Assembly (NCBI GenBank): GCA_027257055.1
Contig: JAPVLO010000275.1
Location: 1,550,001 to 1,614,000 of the forward strand
Direction: 5' to 3'
DNA from: Cephalopachus bancanus
Lineage: Eukaryota; Chordata; Mammalia; Primates; Tarsiidae
DNA length: 64,000 nucleotides
Each line of letters begins with the position of its first letter. Within the stretch, counting starts at the first letter, position 1. The notes under the pieces are model-generated. The model did not search any database, was not told where the DNA came from, and saw nothing but the letters and a program-made list of their open reading frames with translations. Both the position numbers and the translations under genes were made by a program. This document shows positions 1-12,700 of this stretch, in pieces.

Positions 1-332
1 CCTCTTGGTAGATACTCAGTAGTGGGATTGCTGAATCAAATGGTAGATCTACTTTTAGATCTTTTGAGAAATCTCCATACTGTTTTCCATAGAGGTTGTT
101 CTAATTTACATTCCCACCAGCAGTGTATAAGTGTTCCCTTTTCACCACATCCACACCAACATCTATTTTTTTCTTTTTAAAAATTGTCATTCTGATAGGG
201 GTAAGGTAGTATCTCATTGTGGCTTTAATTTGCATTTCCCTGATTAATGATGCTGAGCATATTCTCATGTTTCCTGACCATTTGTATATCTTCTTTTGAG
301 AGATTTCTGTTCATGTTGTTTATCCACTTTTT
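1..332 (-). mobile_element. L1 3-prime region (old), antisense, part 1
   Basis: Antisense of the L1 ORF2 end, recognisable from the blocks around a CACCAACATCT run and AGAAGATATACAAATGGTC on the minus strand. It is interrupted at 333 by a TMA7 retrocopy and resumes at 745. Confidence 0.8.
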
Positions 333-730
333 CTCCCCCCCAGGATTTTGGGTTGGTTTTACTTTAAAATCACAGCTAAGGTGGGAATGACTGTGTAAAA
401 ACAGCTAGAGATGATGAGGATTCTTTTTTTTTTTTTAACAGAAGTTTATTACAGCTTCAAGACAACACTTCATTCTACCTATAGGTGGCAGAATAAGTTA
501 TGGCAGAGAAGAGATGCTTAAATATGAATGGAATCAAGAGTCATCATTGCTTCAGAAACAAGGAGCAGTTTACTTTTTGCCAGATTTCGTAATTTTACCT
601 TGTGTCCAGGGGGCCTTTCCCCTCGGACTTTGCTTTTAGCTCCCTGAGTTTCTTCTACTCTTTTTGTTTCTGCTTGAAAGGTTTATCTTTCTTTGTCTGT
701 TTCTTGGGCTGTTTCAGGGACTGCTTTGCT
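333..730 (-). pseudogene. TMA7: TMA7 processed pseudogene, 5-prime truncated, with extra 3-prime flank
   Basis: Read on the minus strand, 730-540 encodes pieces of the small lysine-rich protein TMA7: SLKQPKKQ, FKQKQKE, ELKAK, GKGPL and KSGKK. It has an internal deletion, an in-frame TAG (former Gln codon) and a frameshift near the end. A 3-prime UTR with AATAAA and a run of about 13 A follows (424-436). It is intronless and non-functional. The insertion is framed by target-site copies GTTTATCCACTTTTT (318-332) and GTTTGTCCACTTTTT (731-745) inside an L1. About 90 bp (333-423) lie between the A-run and the target copy, so the retrotransposed RNA may have run past the usual poly(A) site. Confidence 0.85.
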
Positions 731-744
731 GTTTGTCCACTTTT

Positions 745-1170
745 TAATGGAATTCTTTTTTTTCTTGATTTGCTTGAGTTCCTTGTAGATTCTGGATATT
801 AGTCTTTTTGCTGGATGGATAGTTTGAGAATATTTTCTCCCATTCCATAGGTTGCCTGTTTACACTGTTGATTACTTCTTTTGCTGTGCAGAAGCTTTTT
901 ACTTTAATTAAATTGTACTTATTTATTTTTGGTTTTGCTGCATTTACTTTTGGGGTCTTAGACATAAATTCTTTGCCTAGGTCAGTGTCCAGAAGAGTTT
1001 TTCCTAGGCTTTTCTTCCAGAATTTTTATGGTTTCAGGTCTAACATTTAAAGTTTTTTATCCATCTTAATTCGTTTTTGTATATGGTAAGAGACAGGGAT
1101 GCAGTTTCATTTTCTGCATGTGACTATCCAATTTTCCCAACACCATTTATTAAATAGATCAATTATCCCA
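745..1170 (-). mobile_element. L1 3-prime region (old), antisense, part 2
   Basis: Continues the element interrupted at 333; includes the TTGATTACTTCTTTTGCTGTGC block typical of antisense L1 ORF2. DNA from 1171 to 1375 is AT-rich with a short TATATA tract and nothing else recognised. Confidence 0.75.
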
Positions 1171-1375
1171 TTTTAGAACAGGAATAATTAATAATTTATA
1201 TGAATATAATTTTAATAATGTTCCCTAAGTATTTAGTAATTAAGGTTTCCTTCAAACCCAAATTAATAAACATAGATATTTTTGTTAATCTAAATAACAA
1301 AAACATATATGTATTTATTCATGTATGTGTATATATATATGTATATTAGGTTAATCTTCTATAATTTAATTTTTT

Positions 1376-1765
1376 TTTCTTTTAAAAAATTTTTATTTTA
1401 TGTTTAAGAGGTGGGGTGCAATTCAGGGTTAGGTATACAAATGTTCATTATGCAGGTACCCTTGTTGATCAGGTGTGTCCCCCCTCCCCTGGCAGTTTCC
1501 CACTACTCCCAATCCCTTTCTTATAGTATTATGATAAGTGTTCAAGGTTTGCTTATGAATGAGAACATGTGCTACTCGGTTCTTTGTTTCTGTGCTATAT
1601 CACTCAGTATTATAGACTCTAAGTCCATCCAAGTTGCTGCAAAGCTCAAAGTTTTGTCCTTCTTTATGGCTGCATAATATTCCATCATGTCTATGTACCA
1701 CATTTTTAAAACTCCAGTCCTCTTTCGATGGGCAGCATGGTTGGTTCCATGTTTTTGCTTGTCAT
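1376..1765 (-). mobile_element. L1 3-prime end, antisense
   Basis: Reads GGTTAGGTATACAAATG, TTCTTATAGTATTATGATAAG and TTCTTTGTTTCTGTG, the same landmarks as the other L1 3-prime ends in the window. 5-prime truncated. Confidence 0.75.
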
Positions 1766-1830
1766 TTCATATGCAGCTTTTCATGACATTGGTTATAATC
1801 TGGTAGCTACGGGACCATGCTTACCTATTC

Positions 1831-2740
<910 letters not shown>

Positions 2741-2744
2741 CTAT

Positions 2745-2993
2745 TGTAGCACTTTGGGAGGCTGAGGCAGGAGGACTGTCTAAGGCCAGGGGTTTGAGAT
2801 CAGCCTAGGCAACATAGAGAAATCCTGTCTCTACAAAAAATAAAAAAATTAGCCTGGCATGGTGGCACGTGCCTATAGTTCTATCTACTCATGAGGCTGA
2901 AGGGGGAGGCTCACTTGAACCCAGGAGTTCAAAGCTACAGTGAGCTGGGATCATGCCACTGCACTCAAATCTGGGCAAAAGAGCAAGACCCTA
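2745..2993 (+). mobile_element. Alu, 5-prime truncated, no A-tail (old)
   Basis: Starts inside the left monomer at CACTTTGGGAGGC and ends GCAAGACCCT. Confidence 0.75.
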
Positions 2994-3221
2994 TAATGGC
3001 TAATAGAAGGAGGGTGGCATTAGAGGTGAGAAGTGATTGAATTCGGATATGTTTTTAATCTAGAGTCAATATCCTAATGGCTTAGACATATGATATGAGA
3101 GAAGTATTAATAAAAGGGCCAAGGATGCCCCAAAATATTTTTTAGAAGAGCATCTAAAAAGATACTCTATCAATCCATCAATTAAACTAATTGGATTAGA
3201 TTAGGTCAAGAATATAGGATT

Positions 3222-3496
3222 TTTTTTTAATCAATATTTTTTATTATGGTTTTGTGGGGTACAGTTAAGGGTTAGGTGTAAAATTACGTTTCATTCAGGC
3301 ACCCTGTTGATAAGAGGTGTTTCCCCATCCCCAGACAGATATTTGCTACTGTTAATCCCATCTCCCCCCCCACAGTTTCCCAGTACTGTCAGTCATTTTC
3401 TTATAGTATTACATTAGATGTTCAAGGTCCACTATATGAGTGAGAACATGTGATACTCGGATCTTTGTTTCTGTGAGAGGTCACGCAGTATTATAA
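3222..3496 (-). mobile_element. Young-type L1 3-prime end, 110 bp past the MCEE stop, same strand as MCEE
   Basis: Begins with a T9 run then TTAATCAATATTTTTTATTATG, the consensus shared with copies at 16660 and 61849. On the minus strand it supplies AATAAA at 3245-3240, downstream of MCEE. Confidence 0.8.
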
Positions 3497-3606
3497 CTTG
3501 GAACTTTTAAGTGATGAAAGCAGAGAAGGACTCTGCCATAGTACATTTTGATAGTGTTTGTTAAGGCTTCTTCAGATCAATCAACTTCATTTCTTACTAA
3601 TATAAA

Positions 3607-3759
3607 TCAAGCTTGTTCCAGTTCCACAAGGACTCCACCACAGTCTTGAGGATGGAGAAAAATCACTGGTTTTCCATGTGCACCTATTTTGGCTTCTTTA
3701 CTTAGACAACGGATCTTCTTTTCTTTCAAATCCATCGAAGCTGCATTTATATTATCCAC
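3607..3759 (-). CDS. MCEE: MCEE coding exon 3 (last)
   Basis: The acceptor is CTTTCTTCAG|GTGGATAAT on the minus strand. The exon encodes 50 residues from VDNINAAS to the terminal VLVELEQA, ending in the metal ligand Glu172, then a stop. A young L1 begins about 110 bp beyond the stop, on the same strand. Confidence 0.97.
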   Translation of the reverse strand: MDNINAASMDLKEKKIRCLSKEAKIGAHGKPVIFLHPQDCGGVLVELEQA

Positions 3760-6700
3760 CTGAAGAAAGGGAAATAAATAAGAGCATGTTATAATACATA
3801 AGAACATCATAAAAATATCAAGTTATGGTATCTTAAGACTTAGAAAAAACTTTGAGAGTTTATACAGTCTATCTCCTCTGCCTTTGGGCAGGACCATCTA
3901 AAACCATCACAAAAATTCAGCCTAAAATTTCCAGAGAAGTAAAAGTTGCTAAATTTTTCTAGTTGCGCAACCACAATGCTTAAGAATTGTCACCATTAAT
4001 GTTTCCCCTTACGATCTAAATCATGTATGTTACACTTTATAAGTTTCTTCTGGCACTATTATTGGTGATTTTGGGCAAATTGCTTTTTTTTCCCTGAGAG
4101 CAATGGATTCCTTAATTTGTAACAGGAAATGAGGTCTACCATATAAATTGACTATAGATTAAAAGATGATAAGCAATTCTTAGTAGAGTTTGTGGCACAC
4201 AGTAGGTACTTAGCAGATATGTGTGTTTCCCTGACCCCCCCAACCTCACCCTGCCAAATCACCTGGCTATTGCTTTGAGATTAAAACTTGATACACATGA
4301 AAATCACTATTAAGCTGCCATCAAAATGTTATTCTGTATCCAAAAAAGTGTAAACTATAATAATTTTGAGACTGGAAGTAGTGGCTCACACCTGTAATCA
4401 CAGCACTTTGGGAGATTGAGGTGAGAGAATTGCTTGAGCCCAGGAGTTACAGACCAGTCTAGACAACACAGCAAGAATACATCTCCACAAAAAATAAAAA
4501 TATTAGTCAGGCATGGTGGTGTGCACCTATAGTCCCAGCTACTTGGAGGGCTGAGGTTGAGGTTGCAGTGACTTGTGATCATGCCACTGCACTCCAGCCT
4601 GGATGAGAGTGACACCTAACTAAAAAAAAAAAAAATTTTTTTTTTGCAACCCTCTTCTAAATCGCTTATATTTGCCACCATATAGATGTAACAAATATTA
4701 ATATTTATACAATCTTATTTCCAAAGAGTCAAGGATCACATAACTGATTCTAAAACTGGTCAAGCAACTGATGCAGATACTAAATGATTTCTTTTCATAT
4801 GGCATACATTCTACTTTTATTTCTAATAATATTTCCTTGCAAAACTTCAAAGGTATAGCAAAGTCTTGCCTAGATCCTGACCATGGTTCATTTCATGCTG
4901 TCTTGTCCTATAGCTGGTCTATTCTCATCTTTTTCAGACAGAACATGTAATACAAGCTCATGGCAGGAGCAACTCCACCTACTGGATTTTCCTTAGTGAG
5001 GAAAATTAGTCCTTACTAACATCAGACACTGTCGATTTTATCTTATTTTTAAGATTCCAGCCGGGCGTGGTGGCTCACGCCTATAATCCCAGCACTTTGG
5101 GAGGTGGGAGGTGAGAGGATTATCTGAGTCCACAGGTTCAAGACCAGCTTGGGCAGCTTGGTGAGACCGCATCTCTATAATAAATCAAAAAATTAGCTGA
5201 GCACGGTGGCATATGCCTGTAGTTCCAGCTACTGGGAAGGCTGAGGCAGAAAAATCGCCTGAGCCCAGTAGGTCAAGGCTGCGGTGGCCCTGGGCGTGCC
5301 ACTGTACTCCAGTCTGGGTGACAGAATGAGACTCTACTCAAAAAAAAAAAAAAAAAAGGATTCCTATCAATATTCAATATTCTTGAGCCTTTTTTCTGCT
5401 TTGTTAAGTAGGATTAGAGCAGTCTTTAGTCTAGGACTAATTTTCTTCACTACAAAGGTAAAGCCCTTCTGACCCCAGTGCCCCATGAATTACAAGGCTT
5501 TTCCACTACAAATGGTAAGAACAAACTACTCCTATCTCTGTGTGAGAGTTGTTTCCTCTACTCCTTTCAAGGGGTTCTATTTCTAGCCTCAAGCAACGTC
5601 CTAAATCCTTGCACTACTCACATTCAGGCAAAGACATGAAAGCTACTGCTGGTCTCCTAAGCACACTCTGCACAGCTCTCACCTTGCCAGTATTTGACAC
5701 TGTCAACTCTAATCACCATAACCTCCTCAAACTAGCAACTCCCGTCTCCGCAACTCAGGAAGACTGCTGAACCTCACATGGATTCCCCCTTTCTGCACTG
5801 CAGCCTGGAAACTCTCTCCAGCCAGTAAACTGGGGAAATGTAGGGTTCATCTTGGTTGTTTACCCTCTCTCAGACATCAATGTCCTGTGCTGCCTGGTGT
5901 CCAATGCCAGAAGACCATCGTTTCATGTATTTTGGCTAGGCTGTTTCAGAAAGGTCCGTTTGGTCTCTGTTACACCATCTTAGCTGGAATTCAAATTCTA
6001 AATTGGCAGGGCTTTTTGTTAGCACCCCAAAAATGTCATTACGTGTCATTGTATAATTTCTCTGTCTTCTTTTCTCTGACTGCTTCTGAGATTTTCTCTT
6101 CATCTTTGGTTTTCATCTTGACTATAGTGTGTTTTTATTTCTATTTGACCTACTTGAGGTTTGCTGAGCTTCTTGAATCTATAGTCTGATATCTTACATA
6201 AAATTGATAGCGTCCTTGTCAAATATTTGCTTTTGTTCTATTTTTTCAATCTTCCCTTTCTGGGACTCCATCTATACTCTACTAGAACTTTTGACCATAT
6301 CCTACATTTCTCTTAAGCACTACTCTGTTTTCTATTTCTTTCAAGTTTTTTTATCTCTTGATTTTGGATATCTTGTTTCTGAAATTGTAAAAAGATAAAT
6401 TCCTATTGTTTTAAGACACCAAGTGTGAGATAATTTATTACAGCAGTCCTAGGAAACTGAAATTGAACCATTAAGTAAATGGATGACTGATTGTGGAAGC
6501 CAAGTTTCTCCCTCACGGAATGGGAAGGGATGGAAGGAAAGAAGGTTACAGTGGTCCATGTGGTAATGGATTAGAGCTGAAGACATTAGCATGAACTTAA
6601 GAGTTTAGGGGTATCATGTCTCATAAACTCTGTAACGCAGTTACATATAGAAATATTTATAGATATGTGTATATACATAGTTAGTGTACACACATGTATC

Positions 6701-9700
6701 TCCTTGCTGTGTTAGCTCGGCAAAGAACCAATGATATCCCATTAGCAATAAGCACACCTTCAGCCCAGACCTTAGCTTCTAATAACATTCTCTAATAATA
6801 GGAACCAGGGCTCCTTGTTGGTTCTAGATTCTATGGCTATGGCAAGGAATACTGAAGATAAATTTGGAACCTCTTGTGGTGCCAGAAAGAAAGATAGTGA
6901 TAAAAAACAAAACAAAAGAAAAATGATGGGGTTATGACAAAGGGACACAAGAATCAATCAACTGAAAAAGTTCCCAATGGCCAAAGCTGAAACCGTCTCA
7001 GGAACAAAAAAAAAGTAGTATTAGATTATAACCTGAGGTATAAAATAAATATCCACAAGTCCATACTGATATAATTCCCCATTCTTTAAGTATGGGCCTC
7101 ACATAATGACTACTTTCCAAAGAGTATAGTATGGAGAAGGAGAGAAAGAGGAAAAAAAAAAGTTTCTTTGCAATGGAGAAACCTGACAACAACTCTGCTA
7201 GGAGATCAAGGTTAATACCAACAGTAATAAGGCATGTTGAAAGTATGTATTCCTGATATGTGATGAAAATGGCACTTTACATCTGTGGTCTTCCTCCCAA
7301 GAACCAATAACCCCAGTCTAAGAATAAGAAAAACATCAGATTAATGTCAACCGAAGGACACTTTACAAAATGACAGAAAAACCCAAAAGTGTCAAGGTCA
7401 TCAAAAACAAGGAAAGTCTAAGAAACTGTCACTTTCATGAGGAGTCTAAGGAGACATAATGACTAAATATAATGTGGAATCCTAGATGAAATCCTGGAAC
7501 AGAAAAAGGACACTGGTGAAAACTTAAGGAAATCTTAAAGCATAGATTTTAGCTAATAACAATGAATCAATATTGGTTCATTAATTATAACAAATGTAGC
7601 ATGCAGATGTAAGACGTTAATAACTTTTAAAAAAGAGTCTAAAGAGATTAACCACCACTTTTAATGAGCAGACCTTGTTTGGATCCTGACTAGAACAAAT
7701 CAACTATAAAGACATGTGTCAATCAATCTGGGAAGTTCAATTTATGGACTGTGTACAGATGGTGCCAAAATATTTACCTTTATTTTTGATTGGTAATATC
7801 ATTGTGATTGTTTTATTTCTTGGAGACTCAAACTGAATAAGGGTAAAATGACATGATGTGAATTTAAAATAGTTTAACAAAGAAAAAAGATGAAGTAAGT
7901 GTGGCAAGATCTTGAACACTGTTGAACCTGGGTGATGGGAGAATGGGAGTTCATGAAACGATTTTTTCCCTACTTCTCATATCTTCAAACATTTTCATAA
8001 TATAATCATGACTTTTTTCATACCTTTTGATAACTCCTCTTCTAGATATGATAATATTTCCATTTATGGAATATTCTATTCAAATACAAATCTCTACAAT
8101 TTGGTTGCTGCATCCCAATTTTTTTAGTATACTGCTTCTTCAGTATCTTTTTTTTTTTTTTTTTTTTGAGCTGTAGTCTCATGCCATCACCCAGGCTGGA
8201 GTGCAATAGCACGCTCACGGCTACCCCAGCATCGACCTGCTGCACTCTGGCGACCCTTCCACCTCAGCCTTCCAAGTAGCTGGAACTACAGGCACGAGCT
8301 ACCAGGCCCGACTATCAATATCTCTTAATCCAAGAAATATTTCTAAGATTTAATAAGTTAGATTTTTGAAAAATGCAGAAATGACATCATACTAGCATCT
8401 ACTTTTATTTCTGCTAATATTTCTATCATGAACTTTGATTTTAAAGATCTTGTACCATATTTATCCTTCTGTTAGTGTTGCTATAAAATTTACAATTCTT
8501 TAAGAGTACTCCTAATGTTTTGTTTGGTAGAAATAAAAATAATGAAATTAAAATGCCTTAATTTTCTGAATTGAAAGTAGATGCAACAGTTGTGAGAAAT
8601 GTGAAGCAATTTGATTTGGAAAATTAAGTTTACTCTCCCTAAGAAATAAAAGTCAATAATAACCCACCTAAATAAAAAGGGTTTTATGGTCCTTTTAAAA
8701 CTGTTTTTATAGTCTTTCAAACAATTAGTTGTGCATCATATAGCACTAGAAGACCTTGAATGCCATTAGTGAAAATCTGGTCTAGTCACCATTCACTTCA
8801 ACTTCTTACCAGCTTTTTTTGGTTGGTGTGTATCTATATCTGAGAGTTTATGTTGATTTTGCCCTGTCATTTGTAAATGAAGAGTGACGATAATCCAAAT
8901 AAAAAATGTTTGGGTTGTCACAATCAGAATTCAAAATCTTCAGGTAAATCTCATATCCTCTTTGGTTCTCAGCTGCCTCACCTGATCATGGCAGTAAAAT
9001 CTTGTGTTAGAAATCAATAAGTTGTACTAAGTAGTATCTTTTAAACTTAAGGTATATAATTCTCAGTTAATTCTGTGACACGTAATGATGTACCTCTTTT
9101 AACAGTGCATGGCATTTTGACTGACTTAACAAATACAAGCCTTTTTTATACAACATTGTAATAGTGGGTGTTAATATCAATCCTGAAATTGGTGTAAACC
9201 CATGAAAGTTAAAGTAAAAAGTCTGGATTAAATATTTTTATCAACTGTCTTTCCCCTCAAAGCTAAAAACTAAGTGAATTATGCAAACCTAACACTGTTC
9301 TCACCTTGTATGGGGCTTAGAGAGGTCCTGTGTCTTTGGGGGAATATTCATCAGAAGGGCATATGTCACCTAAGCTTCCATCTTTGCTATACAGTCTGGT
9401 GGGGGCTATGTAGAGTGTTTCTTTTTTTTGAGTTGGAGTCTCACTCTGTTGCCCAGACTGGAGTGCAGTGGCCGCTTCCGGCCACTGCAACCTCGACCAG
9501 CTGGGCTCCGGCGATCCTTCCACCTCAGCCTTCCAAGTGGCCGGAATTACAGGCATGCGCTATCACACAGGCTGATTTTTTTTTTATTTATTGTAGAGAT
9601 GAGGTCTCGCTGCCCAGGCGGGTCTCGAACCCGCGGGCTCAGGCAATCCACTCACCTCAGCCTCCCAAAGGCGCGGGATTACAGGCTGAGCCACCGAGCC

Positions 9701-12700
9701 CGGCTTAGAGTGTTTCTTAAATGCTGGTCTTCACTGAAGTTTTCACCAGTTGATAGTAAAACAAACAAAAACAAAAATAAAGGAGTTTTTTTTTTTTTTG
9801 AGTTGGAGTCTCACTCAGTTGCCCAGACTGGAGTGCGGTGGCCGACCTGCTGCGCTCCGGTGATCTTTCCGCCTCAGTCTTTCAAGTAGCTGAAACTACA
9901 GGCGCACACTACCACGCCTGGCTAATTTTTGATTTATTGTAGAGATGAGGTCTCGCCAGGTTGCCCGGGCAGGTCTCGAACCCGCGGGCTCAGGCAATTC
10001 ACTCACCTCAGCCTTCCAGGCTGAGCCACCGAGCCTGGCTTTTTTTTTTTCCTTTTTTGACTATAGAACAGACATTCCCCAGCAGGAGGAACCTGCCTAG
10101 TCTTTTACTTAAAAGTTATATAATATTTCTTTACTAAGAAATATATACCCGGTCGGGCACGGTGGCTCAGCCTGTAATCCCGCGCTTTGGGAGGCCGAGG
10201 TGAGTGAATTGACTGAGCCCGCGGGTTCGAGACCCACCCAGGCAACTTGGTGAGACCTCATCTCTACAATAAATTAAAAAAAAAAAATTAGCCGTGTGTG
10301 GTAGTGCGTGCCTGTAGTTCCAGCTACTTGGAAGGCTGAGGCGGAAGGATCGCCGGAGCCCAGCAGGCCGAGATTGCGGTGGCCTGGAGCAGCCACTGCA
10401 CTCCAGTCTGGGTGACTGAGTGAAACTCCAACTCAAAAAACATAAAAATTAAAAAAAAAGAAAGAAATATATACCCAATTAAAAATAGATCTGTGAAACA
10501 TACAAAAGCATAAACAAGAAAATGAGTCATCTATTACTTGACAATTTCAGAAGATAAAACTGTTACAACTGCTGCATGTCTTTACCTTTTTTCTATATTG
10601 TCTTTTAAATTACATTTTTCTCTTTTTTTTTTTGAGTTGGAGTCTCACTCCGTTGCCCAGGTTGGAGTGCAGTGGCATGCTCATGGCTACCCCAGCATCA
10701 ACGTGCTGGGCTCAGGTGATCCTTCTGACTCAGTCTTCCAAGTAACCGGAACAACAGGTGTGCACTACCACACCCGGTTAATTTTTCGATTTATTGTAGA
10801 GATGAGGTCTTACCAAGTTGCCCAGGCTGGTCTCGAACCCCAGGTAATCCTCTCGCCTCAGTCTCCCAAAGTGCTGGGATTATAGGCTTAAGCCACTGTG
10901 CCTGGCTAAATGATATTTTTCTATGTGCTTTTTCCCACCAGCCTGCAGCAGTAAGGATTACCTCTAAACTAAATCTAATGTCCTTCATGCACTTCCTTAT
11001 CTTACTAACTCTGGATATACCCAGCCCTACCACTCTGCAGCCCCTCCCTCAGTTCCATGCTGTACTTGTTACCCATGTGTGCCCCAGCACACTGGGCTGC
11101 CTTCTAGACTCATGTGGCTGTCCTCCTAATTCCATCTGAGTGCTCACTCCTATGCCAGGCCACATTGCCCCTTGCATGGAGGTCTCCTTACCCCTTTGGG
11201 CTGGGCCACATCCTGTACTGCAGCCCTCCTTGCCTTGCTTGGCCCCAGCATCCTGCACAGAAGTGGCCCACCCTGTTCTGCTCTGACTCCTCATGGCTGC
11301 CTCCCACCCCATGGGGACATGTGTCTCACCTCACTCAGGCACTGCACCCCACAGCAGGCGCCCCATGGGAGGACGCCCTACTTATCCTACTTGGGGTTCA
11401 ATTTCCCACATGAGTCTCTCTTCCCCACACTAGACACACTCCTTATATGAGCTGCCTGACTCTCCTACTCACACCCATTCACACACATACACAGTGTCAA
11501 TGCCCCCTTAGCCTGCACAGGCTCCTTGCTGCCCATGCCTGTCATCAGGCTTGGACTCTGACTCCCGGCAATAAGCTATGTCCTAGTCTTTCAGAGCTAA
11601 AAATACTATAAACTGGATGGCTCATAAACAACAGACATTTATTTGTCACAGTTCAGGAGGCTGGAAGTCCAAGACCAAGGTGCCAGCAGATTCCGTGTCT
11701 GGTGAGGGCTTCCTGGTTCATAGACAGTTCCTTCTTACAGTGTTCTCACATGATGGAAGAGGAAGAGGGTCTCTCTGGGACCTCCTTTATAAGGACATTA
11801 ATCCTATTCATGAGCACTGTGTCCTCATGATCCAATCACCTCCCAAAGATCCCACCTCCTAATACTATCACTTTGGGGGATAGGGTCTCAACTTATGAAT
11901 TTGGGAGGAACACAGGGATTCAGTCCCAGGCTGGCCTTCCATGCTGATGCCCACCTCACACTGACAACCCAAGCTAGGCTGCACTTGGTACAAAGCCCCA
12001 CCCTACACTGCTCAGACTCTGACATCTTGCGCTGGACCTCCCCACAGATGGGCAGCCTACTCAGTTTCTGGTTTCCCCGGCACTTGGATACCCTTCACTC
12101 ATGGATTCCCTTCTCACCCTAATTGGGCCCCAACACCCTTGCTCTGGGCTACTCTGGCTCCCCCCACCAATGTGGACAACTATTAGAGGAGGGGCCACAA
12201 TTACTTTTAATACTGTTTATTTCCCTTTTTGTTTTGGTAAGTAGAAAGCAATATGGTTATACATCATTTGACAGAAATACATCCTAAGAAATGCGTCATT
12301 AGGTGATTTCGTCATTACGCAAATATCATAGAATGCACTTACACAAACCTGGATAGTATATTCTACTACACACCTAGGCTGTATGGAATGGCCTATTGCA
12401 CCTAGGCTACAAACCTGTGCTGCATGTTACTGTAATGAATATTGTAGGTGACTACAACACATGTGTCTCCTAACATATTTCAACACAGAAAAAGTAAACT
12501 AGGGTATGCTATCTAGTGAGAGCATAGCCAGCTCTACTCAATACCAGAACCTGTCTCCTCATACAGAGGCACACAGAAGGCAGGGAAAGACATCCAGTCT
12601 TGCCATTAAGGAAGCAGGCACTGGCAGCACAAACATAAGCTATGCCAGAAAACAGTGGGCAGCTAAGTCCATGTACAAGCAAGAGAAGAGACTGGGCTAG

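Noticed and set aside
9274..9889. Open frames of 144 and 153 codons
   Set aside because: They are translations of Alu sequence in the usual SINE-derived frames, not genes. The same applies to frames at 10167-10885, 14206-14715, 22735-23561, 33239-33547, 44262-44606, 51922-52356, 53404-53715, 55233-55538, 59123-60029 and 62777-63057.
11049..11450. Overlapping frames of 87-99 codons
   Set aside because: C-rich intronic DNA; no splice signals, motifs or resemblance to known proteins.
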